From an uncultured Acetatifactor sp. (GTDB lineage: Bacteria > Bacillota > Clostridia > Lachnospirales > Lachnospiraceae), in NCBI GenBank assembly GCA_910580225.1, contig CAJTXE010000027.1, positions 1 through 64,000 on the forward strand: a stretch of DNA of 64,000 bases, in the 5' to 3' direction. Under the pieces are notes generated by a model. The model had not been told where the DNA came from and made no database searches. It saw only the letters and a list, made by a program, of their open reading frames with translations. Shown piece after piece: positions 54,358 through 63,286 of the stretch; within the stretch, counting starts at the first letter, position 1; each line of letters starts with the position of its first letter. The position numbers were made by a program, and so were the translations under genes.

Positions 54358-55845
54358 CTAAGCCTTTTCCAGCTCAAACCAGAATAGTACTCCGTTTGTA
54401 TAATTCTCCACACCGAACCGACGATTCATGGACTCCATAATCGCCTTGACAATAGACAATCCCACGCCGCTTCCCCCGTATTCCCGGGTACGTGCCTTGT
54501 CAACTTTGTAAAACTTTTCCCACAAATGCGGAACAGCCTCCTCCGGAATAGGTTCCCCTGTATTAAATACCCCAACCTTCACCGTCTGTTCCGCCTGTTC
54601 CAGAGTAACAATGATCTTTTTCTCCCTGCCGCAATGGTTCACTGCATTGGAAAAATAATTCATGATGACCTCTTCCACCTTATACTCGTCCCCCCAGACA
54701 TAGACCGGCCCCTCTTCCTCCATACGAATTTCCGTCTCTATCCCATTCTGTTTTGTCAGAATCCCGGCCGACTGAACATAATTTTTTACCAGCACAGCCA
54801 GGTCAAAACGAGCCATAGCCACCACATCATGGCCAAACTCCAACTGGTTCAATGTCAGCAGTTTCTGGACCATATGATTCATTTTGGCGGCTTCATCTAC
54901 GATCACATCACAATAAAAACGTCTGCTGTCCGGATCATCATTGATATCGTCAGAGAGCCCTTCCGCATAACCCTGAATCAGCGCAATAGGCGTCTTCAGC
55001 TCATGAGACACATTCGCCAGAAACTCCTTGCGCATTTCATCGATCTCTTCCCTTTTCTCAATATCTCTCTGAAGCTCATTGTTGGCAGTCTTCAGACCGG
55101 ATATGGAATGTTCCAGGGAAGCCGACAGCTTATTGATATTCTCCCCCAGCAAGTCTATCTCATTATGGGCTCCGCCCACATATTTTGCGTCGAAATCCAG
55201 ATGAACCATCTTCTCTGATATCCGGTTCAGTTCCAGAATGGGTTTCGTGATTTTACCTGAAATGAACCAGATAATCAACCCGCCGGCCAACGTGGCCAAT
55301 GCTCCAATATAAGCGAGAAACCGGTTGGCCACCTTTACGCTTTCCCGGATACTCTCCACCGGAGTACGCATAATAAATGAAATCCCTGAATTCAGCCTGC
55401 CATACATCTCCAGATATTCATTCCCGCCTACACGAACCCTTTGCACCACATATCCATCGTCTTCTTGGATAATCTTCACAGCATCGGACAGAAAACCAAA
55501 CAGATATGCCATAAGCCGTTTCTCAAGCTCCTCACCACCGTTCGTGGAGACATACCACACCTTGGAATCCATATCCATTACATATACTGTAATATTATAG
55601 ATGCTGCACACATTATCCAGCTTCCAGCCGAACTCTTCTGTATTATAGGCATCGCTGTTGGCAGCTTCGCGGATGGATTCATAGGCTTCAAAGATCACTT
55701 TCGTTTTATTGCGGATATAATACTGCTCCAGAAACATGATGTTAATCAGCCAGCATAAGAAAACTGCCGCCGCCATCAGCCCGATAAAAATCAGCGCAAA
55801 CTGGCGCCTGATAGAATATTTCATTTTCCAATTTACTGCCTGCAT
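54358..55845 (-). CDS. HAMP-domain sensor histidine kinase
   Basis: Two membrane helices (FALIFIGLMAAAVFLCWLIN and FLAYIGALATLAGGLIIWFI) enclose an external domain of about 130 residues. A HAMP linker follows (GKITKPILELNRISEKMVHL), then the H-box FLANVSHELKTPIALIQGY and ATPase boxes (VIMNYFSNAVNHCGREKKI, YGGSGVGLSIVKAIMESMN). Its ATG lies inside the end of the response regulator gene (13-base overlap) behind AGAGGACATTGA. The pair resembles general envelope-stress systems of Clostridia; the signal is unknown. Confidence 0.94.
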   Translation of the reverse strand: MQAVNWKMKYSIRRQFALIFIGLMAAAVFLCWLINIMFLEQYYIRNKTKVIFEAYESIREAANSDAYNTEEFGWKLDNVCSIYNITVYVMDMDSKVWYVSTNGGEELEKRLMAYLFGFLSDAVKIIQEDDGYVVQRVRVGGNEYLEMYGRLNSGISFIMRTPVESIRESVKVANRFLAYIGALATLAGGLIIWFISGKITKPILELNRISEKMVHLDFDAKYVGGAHNEIDLLGENINKLSASLEHSISGLKTANNELQRDIEKREEIDEMRKEFLANVSHELKTPIALIQGYAEGLSDDINDDPDSRRFYCDVIVDEAAKMNHMVQKLLTLNQLEFGHDVVAMARFDLAVLVKNYVQSAGILTKQNGIETEIRMEEEGPVYVWGDEYKVEEVIMNYFSNAVNHCGREKKIIVTLEQAEQTVKVGVFNTGEPIPEEAVPHLWEKFYKVDKARTREYGGSGVGLSIVKAIMESMNRRFGVENYTNGVLFWFELEKA

Positions 55846-56525
55846 TCAATGTCCTCTTCCAGCTTGTAGCCCATGCCCCAGATCGTCTTGATCAGCTCAC
55901 CTTTCTCTCCCATTTTACTGCGCAGCTTCTTGACATGTGTATCAATGGTACGGGCATCACCAAAATAATCATAATTCCACACATGATTCAGTATCTTCTC
56001 CCGGGATAAGGCAATTCCCTTATTTTCCATAAAATAAGCCAGAAGTTCAAATTCCTTATAGCTAAGCTCCACAGTTTTGCCGTCGATCAGCACCTGGTGG
56101 GCTGTCTTGTCCATACAGATACCGCCACAGCTTAATGTCTCCTCCTTAACCGCCTGACTCGTACGCCGCAGAATAGCTTCCACACGCGCAACCAGAATTC
56201 TGGGACTGAAAGGTTTCGAAATATACTCATCCACTCCCAGCTGAAATCCCTGCAATTCATCCCTTTCATCCGCCCTGGCTGTCAGCATGATAACAGGTAC
56301 TTTAGAGTATGCCCGTATCTCACGGCACACCTGCCATCCGTCCATCTTCGGCATCATCACATCCAGGATCACCAGCGCGATATCTTTCTGCGCAAAGAAG
56401 AGCTCCATGGCTTCCTCTCCGTCTCCTGCCTCCAGCACCTCATACTGATTTCTTACAAGAAAATCACGCACCAGCTTGCGCATCCTGCTCTCGTCATCCA
56501 CTACCAGTATCTTCAGTCTGTCCAT
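55833..56525 (-). CDS. OmpR/PhoB-family response regulator
   Basis: The receiver has LKILVVDDESRMRK, phospho-Asp in LVILDVMMPKMDGW and Lys in DEYISKPFSP. The winged-helix output domain runs from ILRRTSQAV to the C-terminus (NHVWNYDYFGDARTIDTHVK). AGGAG lies nine bases before the ATG. It overlaps the kinase gene by 13 bases and follows the membrane protein at 56602-57168 by 76 bases, so the three are probably one transcript. Confidence 0.95.
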   Translation of the reverse strand: MDRLKILVVDDESRMRKLVRDFLVRNQYEVLEAGDGEEAMELFFAQKDIALVILDVMMPKMDGWQVCREIRAYSKVPVIMLTARADERDELQGFQLGVDEYISKPFSPRILVARVEAILRRTSQAVKEETLSCGGICMDKTAHQVLIDGKTVELSYKEFELLAYFMENKGIALSREKILNHVWNYDYFGDARTIDTHVKKLRSKMGEKGELIKTIWGMGYKLEEDIECRQ

Positions 56526-56601
56526 ATCTGCACACTCCTTTTTCTGATATCCTGTTACATAAAGTATATCGCCAGAGTATGTCCTTTCTGTGAAAAAACA
56601 A

Positions 56602-57168
56602 TCACGGATTTATCTGCAGTTCTCTCTCCTTCTCACGGATCATCTGCTCCCGCCTGGTCAGTTCCTGTTCCCAGGAAGCGTACTTGCTGGTCAACTCCCT
56701 TTCATAATTCACAATATTGGGCTGATCACTTATATAGGAAATATAAAACATAGAAAGAATCGCTGCTGCCATCAGCACATTCGCAATCACCGATATGAAA
56801 AAACGTGACTTTTCTCTGTCTTTCTTTTTGGAAGGTGTCACCCTCTCTCTGGCCGGATTTGCATGCTCCCGCACCTCCCCGTCAAAGGTCATGTACAGAG
56901 GGATATCCATGATGCCGGCCGGGTCCGCACCTGGCTGTTCCAGAAGAAAATTCCGCAGTTTCTCCAGATAGCGCAGTCCAACCGGAGTCCGGAAGAGGCG
57001 TTCCTGTATCGTATGTTCATAAATATAGCGTATACTTTCCGGAGACGAATAATCAATACGTGCTTCCAGATAATCTATCTTCTGCTCCTCTGCCCGTGCC
57101 AGCTGTGCATCCTTTTCTGTATAAAAAAGGTATCCGCCAACCGATAATATCCTGTTTTCTGCGCTCAT
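56602..57168 (-). CDS. Membrane protein of unknown function before a two-component system
   Basis: I do not recognise the family. The 188-residue protein begins with a soluble, helical part (SAENRILSVGGYLFYTEKDA, SSPESIRYIYEHTIQERLFR, FRTPVGLRYLEKLRNFLL), then a basic stretch (RERVTPSKKKDREKSRF), one membrane helix (FISVIANVLMAAAILSMFYI) and a C-terminal coiled coil (ELTRREQMIREKERELQ). The start 57168 follows GGGGAGGAGAATTGG; a 69-codon upstream extension overlaps the tRNA pair region and is rejected. The coiled coil outside and soluble head inside suggest a scaffold or sensor partner of the kinase encoded next; this is inference. Confidence 0.65.
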   Translation of the reverse strand: MSAENRILSVGGYLFYTEKDAQLARAEEQKIDYLEARIDYSSPESIRYIYEHTIQERLFRTPVGLRYLEKLRNFLLEQPGADPAGIMDIPLYMTFDGEVREHANPARERVTPSKKKDREKSRFFISVIANVLMAAAILSMFYISYISDQPNIVNYERELTSKYASWEQELTRREQMIREKERELQINP

Positions 57169-57374
57169 CCAATTCTCCTCCCCTGCCACTGCTCCAGTCC
57201 CCCGTTGCAGGAATCCTTCGAAACCAGCACTCTCTGTCCGCACCAGCACTGCTTTGTCTTTAGGCAACCATGCCGCCGCTGTTATCATTATAACAATCCC
57301 GGCTCCCTGTGTAAAGTCAATTAGCAGAAAATCAAAAAAGTCCAGATCACACATGGCAACCTGAACTTTCAACA

Positions 57375-57448
57375 TAGCGAGAGGGGGATTCGAACCCTCG
57401 ACACTGCGGGTATGAACCGCATGCTCTAGCCAACTGAGCTATCTCGCC
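57375..57448 (-). tRNA. tRNA-Met(CAT)
   Basis: On the minus strand acceptor arms GGCGAGA and TCTCGCT pair with one G-T. The anticodon stem TGCGG/CCGCA holds TTCATAC, so the anticodon is CAT. The A-rich G1-U72-like end pair favours elongator Met over initiator; a tRNA-Ile2 with lysidine cannot be excluded. It follows tRNA-Val by three bases in one transcript. Confidence 0.88.
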
Positions 57449-57451
57449 ATA

Positions 57452-57524
57452 TGGAACCTATAGGGCTCGAACCTATGACCCTCTGCTTGTAAGGCAGATG
57501 CTCTCCCAGCTGAGCTAAGATTCC
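57452..57524 (-). tRNA. tRNA-Val(TAC)
   Basis: On the minus strand acceptor arms GGAATCT and AGGTTCC pair, with A as discriminator. The anticodon stem TCTGC/GCAGA holds CTTACAA, so the anticodon is TAC for valine. It is the first tRNA of the pair behind a strong promoter. A second valine tRNA (CAC) is at 49032-49105. Confidence 0.93.
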
Positions 57525-57554
57525 ATCGCGGCTGCTCTCACAGCCGACTCTGTA

Positions 57555-57583
57555 AGTATACAATGAGAACTTTCATTTGTCAA
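57555..57583 (-). promoter_or_regulatory. Promoter of the tRNA-Val-tRNA-Met pair
   Basis: On the minus strand TTGACA (57578-57583) and TATACT (57555-57560) are 17 bases apart, a near-consensus stable RNA promoter, 31 bases before the tRNA-Val 5' end. Confidence 0.9.
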
Positions 57584-57618
57584 CATTTTTTTGCATTTTT
57601 TTAATTGTACTATCCATC

Positions 57619-59844
57619 TTATTCTGCCAGATACATTTTCAATCCATCCTCTGCCTTCTGAACGGTATCTTCCAGAGATTGATTCCCTTTCAGATATCCC
57701 TCCATTACCTCGGTCAGCACCTCACATATCTTCTCATCCTCACCCACTGGCCTTTCCAACCCCCTGCAAACTGCAGTCAGTTGATCAACCATCTCCGTAT
57801 TATAATCCGATATCTGAAACTCTGCTTCTCCGCCGCCCTCTACCATGATACTCGTCTCGGCCTCTGCCTCTGAACGGTCCCTGTGAGCAATTTTTTCAAA
57901 TGCTGCCGCATTCACCGGAAAGCCGCCATAAAAATCTGTCATCTGAATGGATTCGGACAGCAGATAGTTCAGGAACTCCTTTGCCCTCTCCTTATATGCG
58001 CTCCGGGAACAGATTCCCGTCTGCACCATGGGAATAAAACAATTCTCAAATGCCGCAAAATCTCCCTGAATGTAGTCCATGATTGCCAGCGGTACCATCA
58101 CATTTGTAAAGCCCTCTGCCTCAGTGAACGCAAGTTTCGCCTCTGACGCAAGCCGCCACATATTATATGCGCGCTCCTTCGGATCCCTGACATCCAGAAT
58201 CCCGCAGTTATCCCCAATGATCTTCAGCTCCTCCAGGCAATGTCCCAACACTTCTCTGTTCAGTTGTTTGCCGTTCACAATCTCCCCACAAAAATACGGG
58301 TAAAACCGCTCTACGAGCTCGCTCGTCGTCAATGGTCCCATATAGCTGCAGTCAGCTTTGGAGAGAAAGGATGCCAACGCCTCCAGAGATGCCATATCCC
58401 CGGCCGTAATATCACGTCCTAAAGCCATATAAAAAGAGAATTCCAATGGAATCACATATCTGTGTCCATCTTCCTGCAGCCAGGCAGAAGTAATATTGGA
58501 GAGCAGCTCTCCCCGCTCCTCCATAGGCTCCGCCACATCATTCAAATCTTCCAGCAACCCCTTCTCTGCATAGGAATCCAGATCCAAATGATCCATCACC
58601 AGAATATCCGGCGCATCCTCCCCCATAAGCATGGTATTCAGCCTTTGGTAGATTCCATTATAATCTGTCTCGTCATCATAATATTTCGGATACGCATACT
58701 CGATGGTAATCATGACCTCCGGATGTTCCCTGTGATACATAGCCGCAGCCTGTGTCAGAAGATTGCTCTCATATACAGTATAAAGCTTAAGCTCTTCTGT
58801 TATTTCAATCACCGCCTCCGGATCATATGCATACTGCCGCAATATAAATCCCCCTCCCGACTTCTGGAATAAAGCATATATTATACCGTCTTTCCGGGCT
58901 GCCAGTCCTATACACCAGCGGTCAGCGAGCGAGAAATCCGTCTCTGCTCCTGCCAGAATTTTCTTCCATTCGGTCCCTTCCTTCCCGCCGGTGCCTTCCT
59001 CTGCCCGAAATATCCCTTCCTTTCCCGCCAGAAATAAAGTTCCGTCTTTCATCGGACAGATCTGCATAGAGCCGTTTCCCTGTGGAAAGGAAACCGTAGA
59101 CGCCTCTTCGGTTTTCCCTGCCCTGCGTTTTTCCAGGATAAGCCCTGAATCGCTTTCAGGAAATGCAGCATAAAGCCAGATATTTTCTCCGTCTGACAGC
59201 ACATCCCCATATGGAGCACTTATCACGCTGCTTTCTGTCACACTGCCGTCCCGTCCATCCAAAATATCTATCGACGTATAGGAAGCTGCCACCAATGTGC
59301 CGTTTTCCAGAGCGGCAATTCCCGTATGCATCTCGTATCCACCCCATTCTTCGTTCAAAACATTCCATTTTTCAGGTGTGATCTCCTTCGCCGCATCGTT
59401 TTCTCCTGTCCATAAATGAGCTTTGTATGTTTCCTCTCCCTCTGTCACATAATCGGCATACAGGCAGGCCTCCCCTCCGCCCGGCAGAAGCAGCCGCATC
59501 TGTGGCCCTTCCTTGGAACACGGCAGCGTCAGTGTCTTCATCCACTCCCTCGTGACTTCCACAAATCCTTCGCTGCTCTGCTCCCATTCCTGTAAGACAG
59601 TACCTCCCTCTTCCTGCCTGGCGGCCAGCAAATGCACCTTCTCTCCTGTCAGGAAAAGCTGCTGTATCGTCCAGCCTTCCAGCTGCTGCGGTAATGCCAC
59701 TTCAGTCTCTACATATCTGCCCTTTACCTGTTCTGTTCCGGCATCCGCACCTTCACTTCCGGTATTTCCCTTCCCGCATCCGACCAGCACGCCAGCCAAA
59801 AGCCACATCCCAAACAGTACACCAAGCCTTCTTCGAAATCTCAT
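57619..59844 (-). CDS. Solute-binding lipoprotein with N-terminal propeller-like half
   Basis: The signal (LGVLFGMWLLAGVLVGCGKG) has lipobox VLVGC. Residues of about 40-340 form short beta repeats (WTIQQLFLTGEKVHLLAARQ, GIAALENGTLVAASYTSIDI, NIWLYAAFPESDSGLILEKR) that look propeller-like. The C-terminal half is a family 1 solute-binding domain (NLLTQAAAMYHREHPEVMIT, DAPDILVMDHLDLDSYAEKG). The start 59844 follows GGAGGCGGAAACG; twelve in-frame codons upstream are rejected. No permease is adjacent, so it may serve a distant transporter or act as a sensor. It shares the layout of the frameshifted gene at 20628-22783. Confidence 0.85.
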   Translation of the reverse strand: MRFRRRLGVLFGMWLLAGVLVGCGKGNTGSEGADAGTEQVKGRYVETEVALPQQLEGWTIQQLFLTGEKVHLLAARQEEGGTVLQEWEQSSEGFVEVTREWMKTLTLPCSKEGPQMRLLLPGGGEACLYADYVTEGEETYKAHLWTGENDAAKEITPEKWNVLNEEWGGYEMHTGIAALENGTLVAASYTSIDILDGRDGSVTESSVISAPYGDVLSDGENIWLYAAFPESDSGLILEKRRAGKTEEASTVSFPQGNGSMQICPMKDGTLFLAGKEGIFRAEEGTGGKEGTEWKKILAGAETDFSLADRWCIGLAARKDGIIYALFQKSGGGFILRQYAYDPEAVIEITEELKLYTVYESNLLTQAAAMYHREHPEVMITIEYAYPKYYDDETDYNGIYQRLNTMLMGEDAPDILVMDHLDLDSYAEKGLLEDLNDVAEPMEERGELLSNITSAWLQEDGHRYVIPLEFSFYMALGRDITAGDMASLEALASFLSKADCSYMGPLTTSELVERFYPYFCGEIVNGKQLNREVLGHCLEELKIIGDNCGILDVRDPKERAYNMWRLASEAKLAFTEAEGFTNVMVPLAIMDYIQGDFAAFENCFIPMVQTGICSRSAYKERAKEFLNYLLSESIQMTDFYGGFPVNAAAFEKIAHRDRSEAEAETSIMVEGGGEAEFQISDYNTEMVDQLTAVCRGLERPVGEDEKICEVLTEVMEGYLKGNQSLEDTVQKAEDGLKMYLAE

Positions 59845-60250
59845 CGTTTCCGCCTCCATCTCTGATTTCCGTTTGTCCATACAAACCGGTTCTCAAACAT
59901 TACGAGACCATTTTACGCTTTCGGCCCCCCCAATGTCCTAAGATTCTATGAAGACTCTCCTCATCCCTTCTGCATAAAAAATTAAGTTTTTATTATGACT
60001 CCCGATTTCCGTTCCGAAGAAACTCAAACAATTTGTCCAATAACAGGCCTATTTTTCAGCGCTTTTTCTACATATTTTAAATTGTCACAGCCCAATAAAT
60101 GTGATAGAATAATCGATATTACAGGAAACTGGTGCAGTCTCCTATAATCGAATGCGGCGCTAAAAGACGCGCCTTTTATCGGAAGTGAATGGCAACTTCT
60201 GATAAATAATATTATAGAGTGTACGTACAATTGGAAAGGAAGCAACAAAA
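59845..60250. other. 406-base divergent region with a structured leader
   Basis: Between the leftward lipoprotein and the rightward DUF4352 gene lie the promoter at 60082-60110 and a leader of about 130 bases. The leader can form GGCGC/GCGCC (about 60153-60174) and GAAGT/ACTTC hairpins. No known riboswitch class was recognised. AT-rich sequence fills 59960-60080. Confidence 0.4.
60082..60110 (+). promoter_or_regulatory. Promoter of the DUF4352 lipoprotein gene
   Basis: TTGTCA (60082-60087) and TAGAAT (60105-60110) are 17 bases apart. The predicted transcript starts near 60117, about 130 bases before the start codon. Confidence 0.7.
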
Positions 60251-60799
60251 ATGAAGAAAAAAATAGCCTCACTTTTACTTACCTCCCTTCTGGCAGTATC
60301 CCTGGCCGCATGCGGTAAAGACGGCAGTGGATCTTCCGTAATCACTCCCGACCAGAACGGTTACGCGGAAGGCAAACTGGGTGACACCATGCGGTGCAGT
60401 TTCTTTGACTACACGGTAAACAGCGCCTATGTCTGCGATACATATGGCGATTACACACCTCAGAGCGGGTATGAACTGCTGGTAGCCGATGTCACTGTCA
60501 AGAATATTTTCGGTGAGAGTATTCCTATGTTCGACAATGATTTCCAGGTACAATGGAGCTCTGATGCAAAAGATGCCTTTGACTATCCTGTTACCTACTA
60601 TTTGGAGGAAGGTGTCAGCCTCGGCGAAGAGGTCCTTCCCGCAGAGTATACGCTGGCAAAAGATGAAAGCCGTACGGGACTTCTGGTTTTCGAAGTGCCT
60701 GCAGGAGAGAAAGAATTCTCCATCTCTTATATGGAATATTTTGAAGATGAAACCACAGGCGATACCTTGTTCGTGTTTTTCAACGCAGAGAAAAAATAA
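60251..60799 (+). CDS. DUF4352-type lipoprotein
   Basis: The signal (KIASLLLTSLLAVSLAACGK) has lipobox LAAC. The mature domain (GDTMRCSFFDYTVNSAYVCD, GYELLVADVTVKNIFGESIP, ESRTGLLVFEVPAGEKEFSI) has the immunoglobulin-like DUF4352 pattern of secreted proteins in Clostridia; function is not established. The ATG follows AAAGGAAGCAACAAAA. It is monocistronic and convergent with the M18 peptidase gene. Confidence 0.85.
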   Translation: MKKKIASLLLTSLLAVSLAACGKDGSGSSVITPDQNGYAEGKLGDTMRCSFFDYTVNSAYVCDTYGDYTPQSGYELLVADVTVKNIFGESIPMFDNDFQVQWSSDAKDAFDYPVTYYLEEGVSLGEEVLPAEYTLAKDESRTGLLVFEVPAGEKEFSISYMEYFEDETTGDTLFVFFNAEKK

Positions 60800-60817
60800 T
60801 ATTGCTTCATTATCAAG

Positions 60818-60866
60818 AAGAGCCATCATCCAATGCCGAAAGCATTCTGGACAGATGGCTCTTTCC
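60818..60866. terminator. Terminator after the DUF4352 gene
   Basis: AAGAGCCATC (60818-60827) and GATGGCTCTT (60854-60863) pair around a smaller AATGC/GCATT stem, followed by TCCCTTTT on the plus strand. It lies 18 bases after the stop codon and 20 before the end of the convergent gene, so it may serve both. Confidence 0.8.
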
Positions 60867-60886
60867 CTTTTCTGACATCCCTAAAC

Positions 60887-62176
60887 TTATTTCATGAAAA
60901 AGACTCGGAACATTTCAACCGCATATTTCGTATCCTTCACCCCACCCGTTTCCACGGCGGAATGCATAGCCAGCTGCGGCAGACCAATATCCGCACTGGC
61001 TACAGACACATGGGACGTAGAGATATTCCCCAGTGTGGAACCGCCTGCTATATCAGACCGGTTGGCATAAGTCTGACAGGGCACCCCGGCTTCCTCACAG
61101 AGTATGCGTATCTCGGCGGCAGACATGGCATCTGTTGCGTATTTCTGGCTGCCATGAAATTTAATGACGATTCCTCTGTTCAACAGCGGCTTATTGGTCG
61201 GATCCGCTTTCTCGGGATGGTTTGGATGCACCGCATGGGCGTTATCAGCAGAGATCAGAAAGCTTCCCGCTATCAGCCGGAGGAAATCCCCCCTGCTTAG
61301 CTGCATGCTCTCTCCAATCCGCCACAGTGTATCTTCCAGAAACGTAGAATTCGCCCCCTGTTTCGTACCGCTCCCCACCTCTTCGTTGTCAAAAACCGCG
61401 CATACATTGATATATGCCCTTGGTATGCTCTCCCAAAATGCTCTGGAAGACGTATAGGCACACTGTTGGTCATCCAGTCTGGGTGAAAGAAGAAAGGCGC
61501 CGTCCGCCCCCAAAATCCGTCCCTTCTCCCGCACATAGAGGAATAAATCCTGTCCCAAAATCTGCTCCAGCTCGGTACCAGCTTCTTTCGCAACCCGTGC
61601 CGTCAGCATTCCCTTTCCGCCTTCATCGCCGCACTCTGCGTACAGCGGCAGCATGTCCGTCTGTGGATTATACTCCACCCCTTTCCCCAACGCACCGTTC
61701 ATATGAACGGCCAGATTGGGAATTACCATCAGATCCTCCTCTATATTGACCAGCCGGGTCTCAATCCCGTTCTCTCCCTTTACCGCGATACGGCCTGCCA
61801 CAGACAGGGGTCTATCCATCCAGCTGGCTGGAATCATCCCGCCGTATTTCTCCGTATTCAGCTTCACATAAGCGCCTTCCGCAACCATCTCCGGCGCTTC
61901 CTTCACCTTATAAGAAGGGGAATCTCCATGAGACGCCGCGATATGAAATCCTTTGGGTGCCCCTCCCTCCGGAAGCCGAAAAGCAATCAGTGCAGAATCA
62001 TTCCGTGTTACAAAATATCCTTTCCCAGGTTCCAGCTGCCAACGTTCTGTCTCCTCCAGCCGCCGAAACCCCTGCTTTGTTAACTCTGTCCCCAGATTCG
62101 CAGTTACGTGAAAGCTGGTAGGGCTTTTCTCAATAAATGCCAGCATTTCTTCTGCAATCTTTCGATATTCATCCAT
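60887..62176 (-). CDS. apeB: M18 family aminopeptidase
   Basis: The two-zinc peptidase of family M18 (aspartyl-type aminopeptidase) is recognised by HIAASHGDSPSYKVKEAPEM, YAECGDEGGKGMLTARVAKE, LDDQQCAYTSSRAFWESIP, FDNEEVGSGTKQGANSTFLE and ADNAHAVHPNHPEKADPTNK. The length of 429-432 is normal. The start at 62176 has AAGGA nine bases before; an ATG three codons upstream is directly on the site. It acts in the cytosol on N-terminal acidic residues of peptides. Confidence 0.95.
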   Translation of the reverse strand: MDEYRKIAEEMLAFIEKSPTSFHVTANLGTELTKQGFRRLEETERWQLEPGKGYFVTRNDSALIAFRLPEGGAPKGFHIAASHGDSPSYKVKEAPEMVAEGAYVKLNTEKYGGMIPASWMDRPLSVAGRIAVKGENGIETRLVNIEEDLMVIPNLAVHMNGALGKGVEYNPQTDMLPLYAECGDEGGKGMLTARVAKEAGTELEQILGQDLFLYVREKGRILGADGAFLLSPRLDDQQCAYTSSRAFWESIPRAYINVCAVFDNEEVGSGTKQGANSTFLEDTLWRIGESMQLSRGDFLRLIAGSFLISADNAHAVHPNHPEKADPTNKPLLNRGIVIKFHGSQKYATDAMSAAEIRILCEEAGVPCQTYANRSDIAGGSTLGNISTSHVSVASADIGLPQLAMHSAVETGGVKDTKYAVEMFRVFFMK

Positions 62177-62233
62177 TTGATACATTCCTTCCCTTTCCTC
62201 AATTCATTCCGCCGGCTTCCCGAAACAGCCCCC

Positions 62234-63286
62234 TCAGCGCTCCGCCCTCATGGGATTGCTCAGGAAATCCTGATACGCCAGACGAATGCCATCCTCCAAC
62301 TCCGTTGTATAATGGTAACCCAGTTGTTCCAGCTTACTGACATCGAGAAGCTTCCTGGGCGTCCCATCCGGCTTGGAGGTATCCCATCGGATTGTGCCGG
62401 TATAACCCACCACTTTTGCCACCAGTTCTGCCAGTTCCTTTATGGTCAGCTCCCTGCCTGTTCCCAGATTCACGGTCTCATTTCCGCTGTAATTGTTCAT
62501 CAGAAACACACAGGCATCTGCCAGATCGTCCACGTACAGAAATTCCCTTAAAGGCGTCCCCGTCCCCCAGCAGACGATCTCCCCGGTACCTGACAGCTTT
62601 GCCTCATGGAACCGACGTATCAGCGCCGGCAGTACATGGCTGTGGGTTGGATGATAATTGTCATTTGGACCATAGAGATTGGTTGGCATCACACTGATAT
62701 AATCCGTCCCATACTGACGGTTTAAAAATTCACAGTACTTCAGTCCGGAAATCTTCGCCAGTGCATATGCCTCATTTGTCTTCTCCAGTTCCCCTGTAAG
62801 CAGACATTCCTCCTTCATGGGCTGGGGTGCCATACGGGGATAGATACAGCTGCTGCCCAGAAACAACAGCTTTCTGCAGCCGTTACGCCATGCCGCATGT
62901 ATCACATTCATCTCCAACATCATATTCTCGTACATAAAATCTGCCAGCGCCTCGCTGTTGGCCAGAATACCACCCACTTTTGCTGCCGCCAGGAACACAT
63001 AATCCGGCCGTTCCTTTGCAAAAAAAGCTTCCACTTCATCCTGCCTGCACAGATTCAATTCACTGTGGCTCCTTGTTATTATATTATTATAGTCATTTCT
63101 GACCAGAGCACGGCAGATCGCGCTTCCCACCATTCCCCGATGCCCTGCCACATATATCTTTCCATCTTTCTCCATTTCAGATTCCTGCACCTTTCCCTGT
63201 CCAGCCCTTACCTCCACCTGCCTGCACGACTCTTCCCCCACGCTCTCTGGAAGCAGCTCCGCAGGCAGCCGTCGGTTATCTTCCAT
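62234..63286 (-). CDS. GDP-L-fucose synthase-like epimerase/reductase
   Basis: An NAD(P) Rossmann motif GHRGMVGSAICRAL, the catalytic Tyr-Lys pair YALAK, and family stretches VFLAAAKVGGILANSEALAD, FLGSSCIYPRMAPQPMKEEC and SVMPTNLYGPNDNYHPTHSH mark the extended short-chain reductase that converts GDP-4-keto-6-deoxymannose to GDP-L-fucose. The start 63286 follows GGAGGCTATCATTT inside the end of the DJ-1 gene and adds 37 residues before the family start; an ATG at 63175 with AGGA would give a typical 313-residue enzyme. No gmd partner lies in the window. It overlaps the upstream gene by 11 bases. Confidence 0.88.
   Translation of the reverse strand: MEDNRRLPAELLPESVGEESCRQVEVRAGQGKVQESEMEKDGKIYVAGHRGMVGSAICRALVRNDYNNIITRSHSELNLCRQDEVEAFFAKERPDYVFLAAAKVGGILANSEALADFMYENMMLEMNVIHAAWRNGCRKLLFLGSSCIYPRMAPQPMKEECLLTGELEKTNEAYALAKISGLKYCEFLNRQYGTDYISVMPTNLYGPNDNYHPTHSHVLPALIRRFHEAKLSGTGEIVCWGTGTPLREFLYVDDLADACVFLMNNYSGNETVNLGTGRELTIKELAELVAKVVGYTGTIRWDTSKPDGTPRKLLDVSKLEQLGYHYTTELEDGIRLAYQDFLSNPMRAER

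Noticed and set aside
60110..60250. Known riboswitch before the DUF4352 gene
   Set aside because: The hairpins do not match any class I can recognise and no metabolite gene follows.
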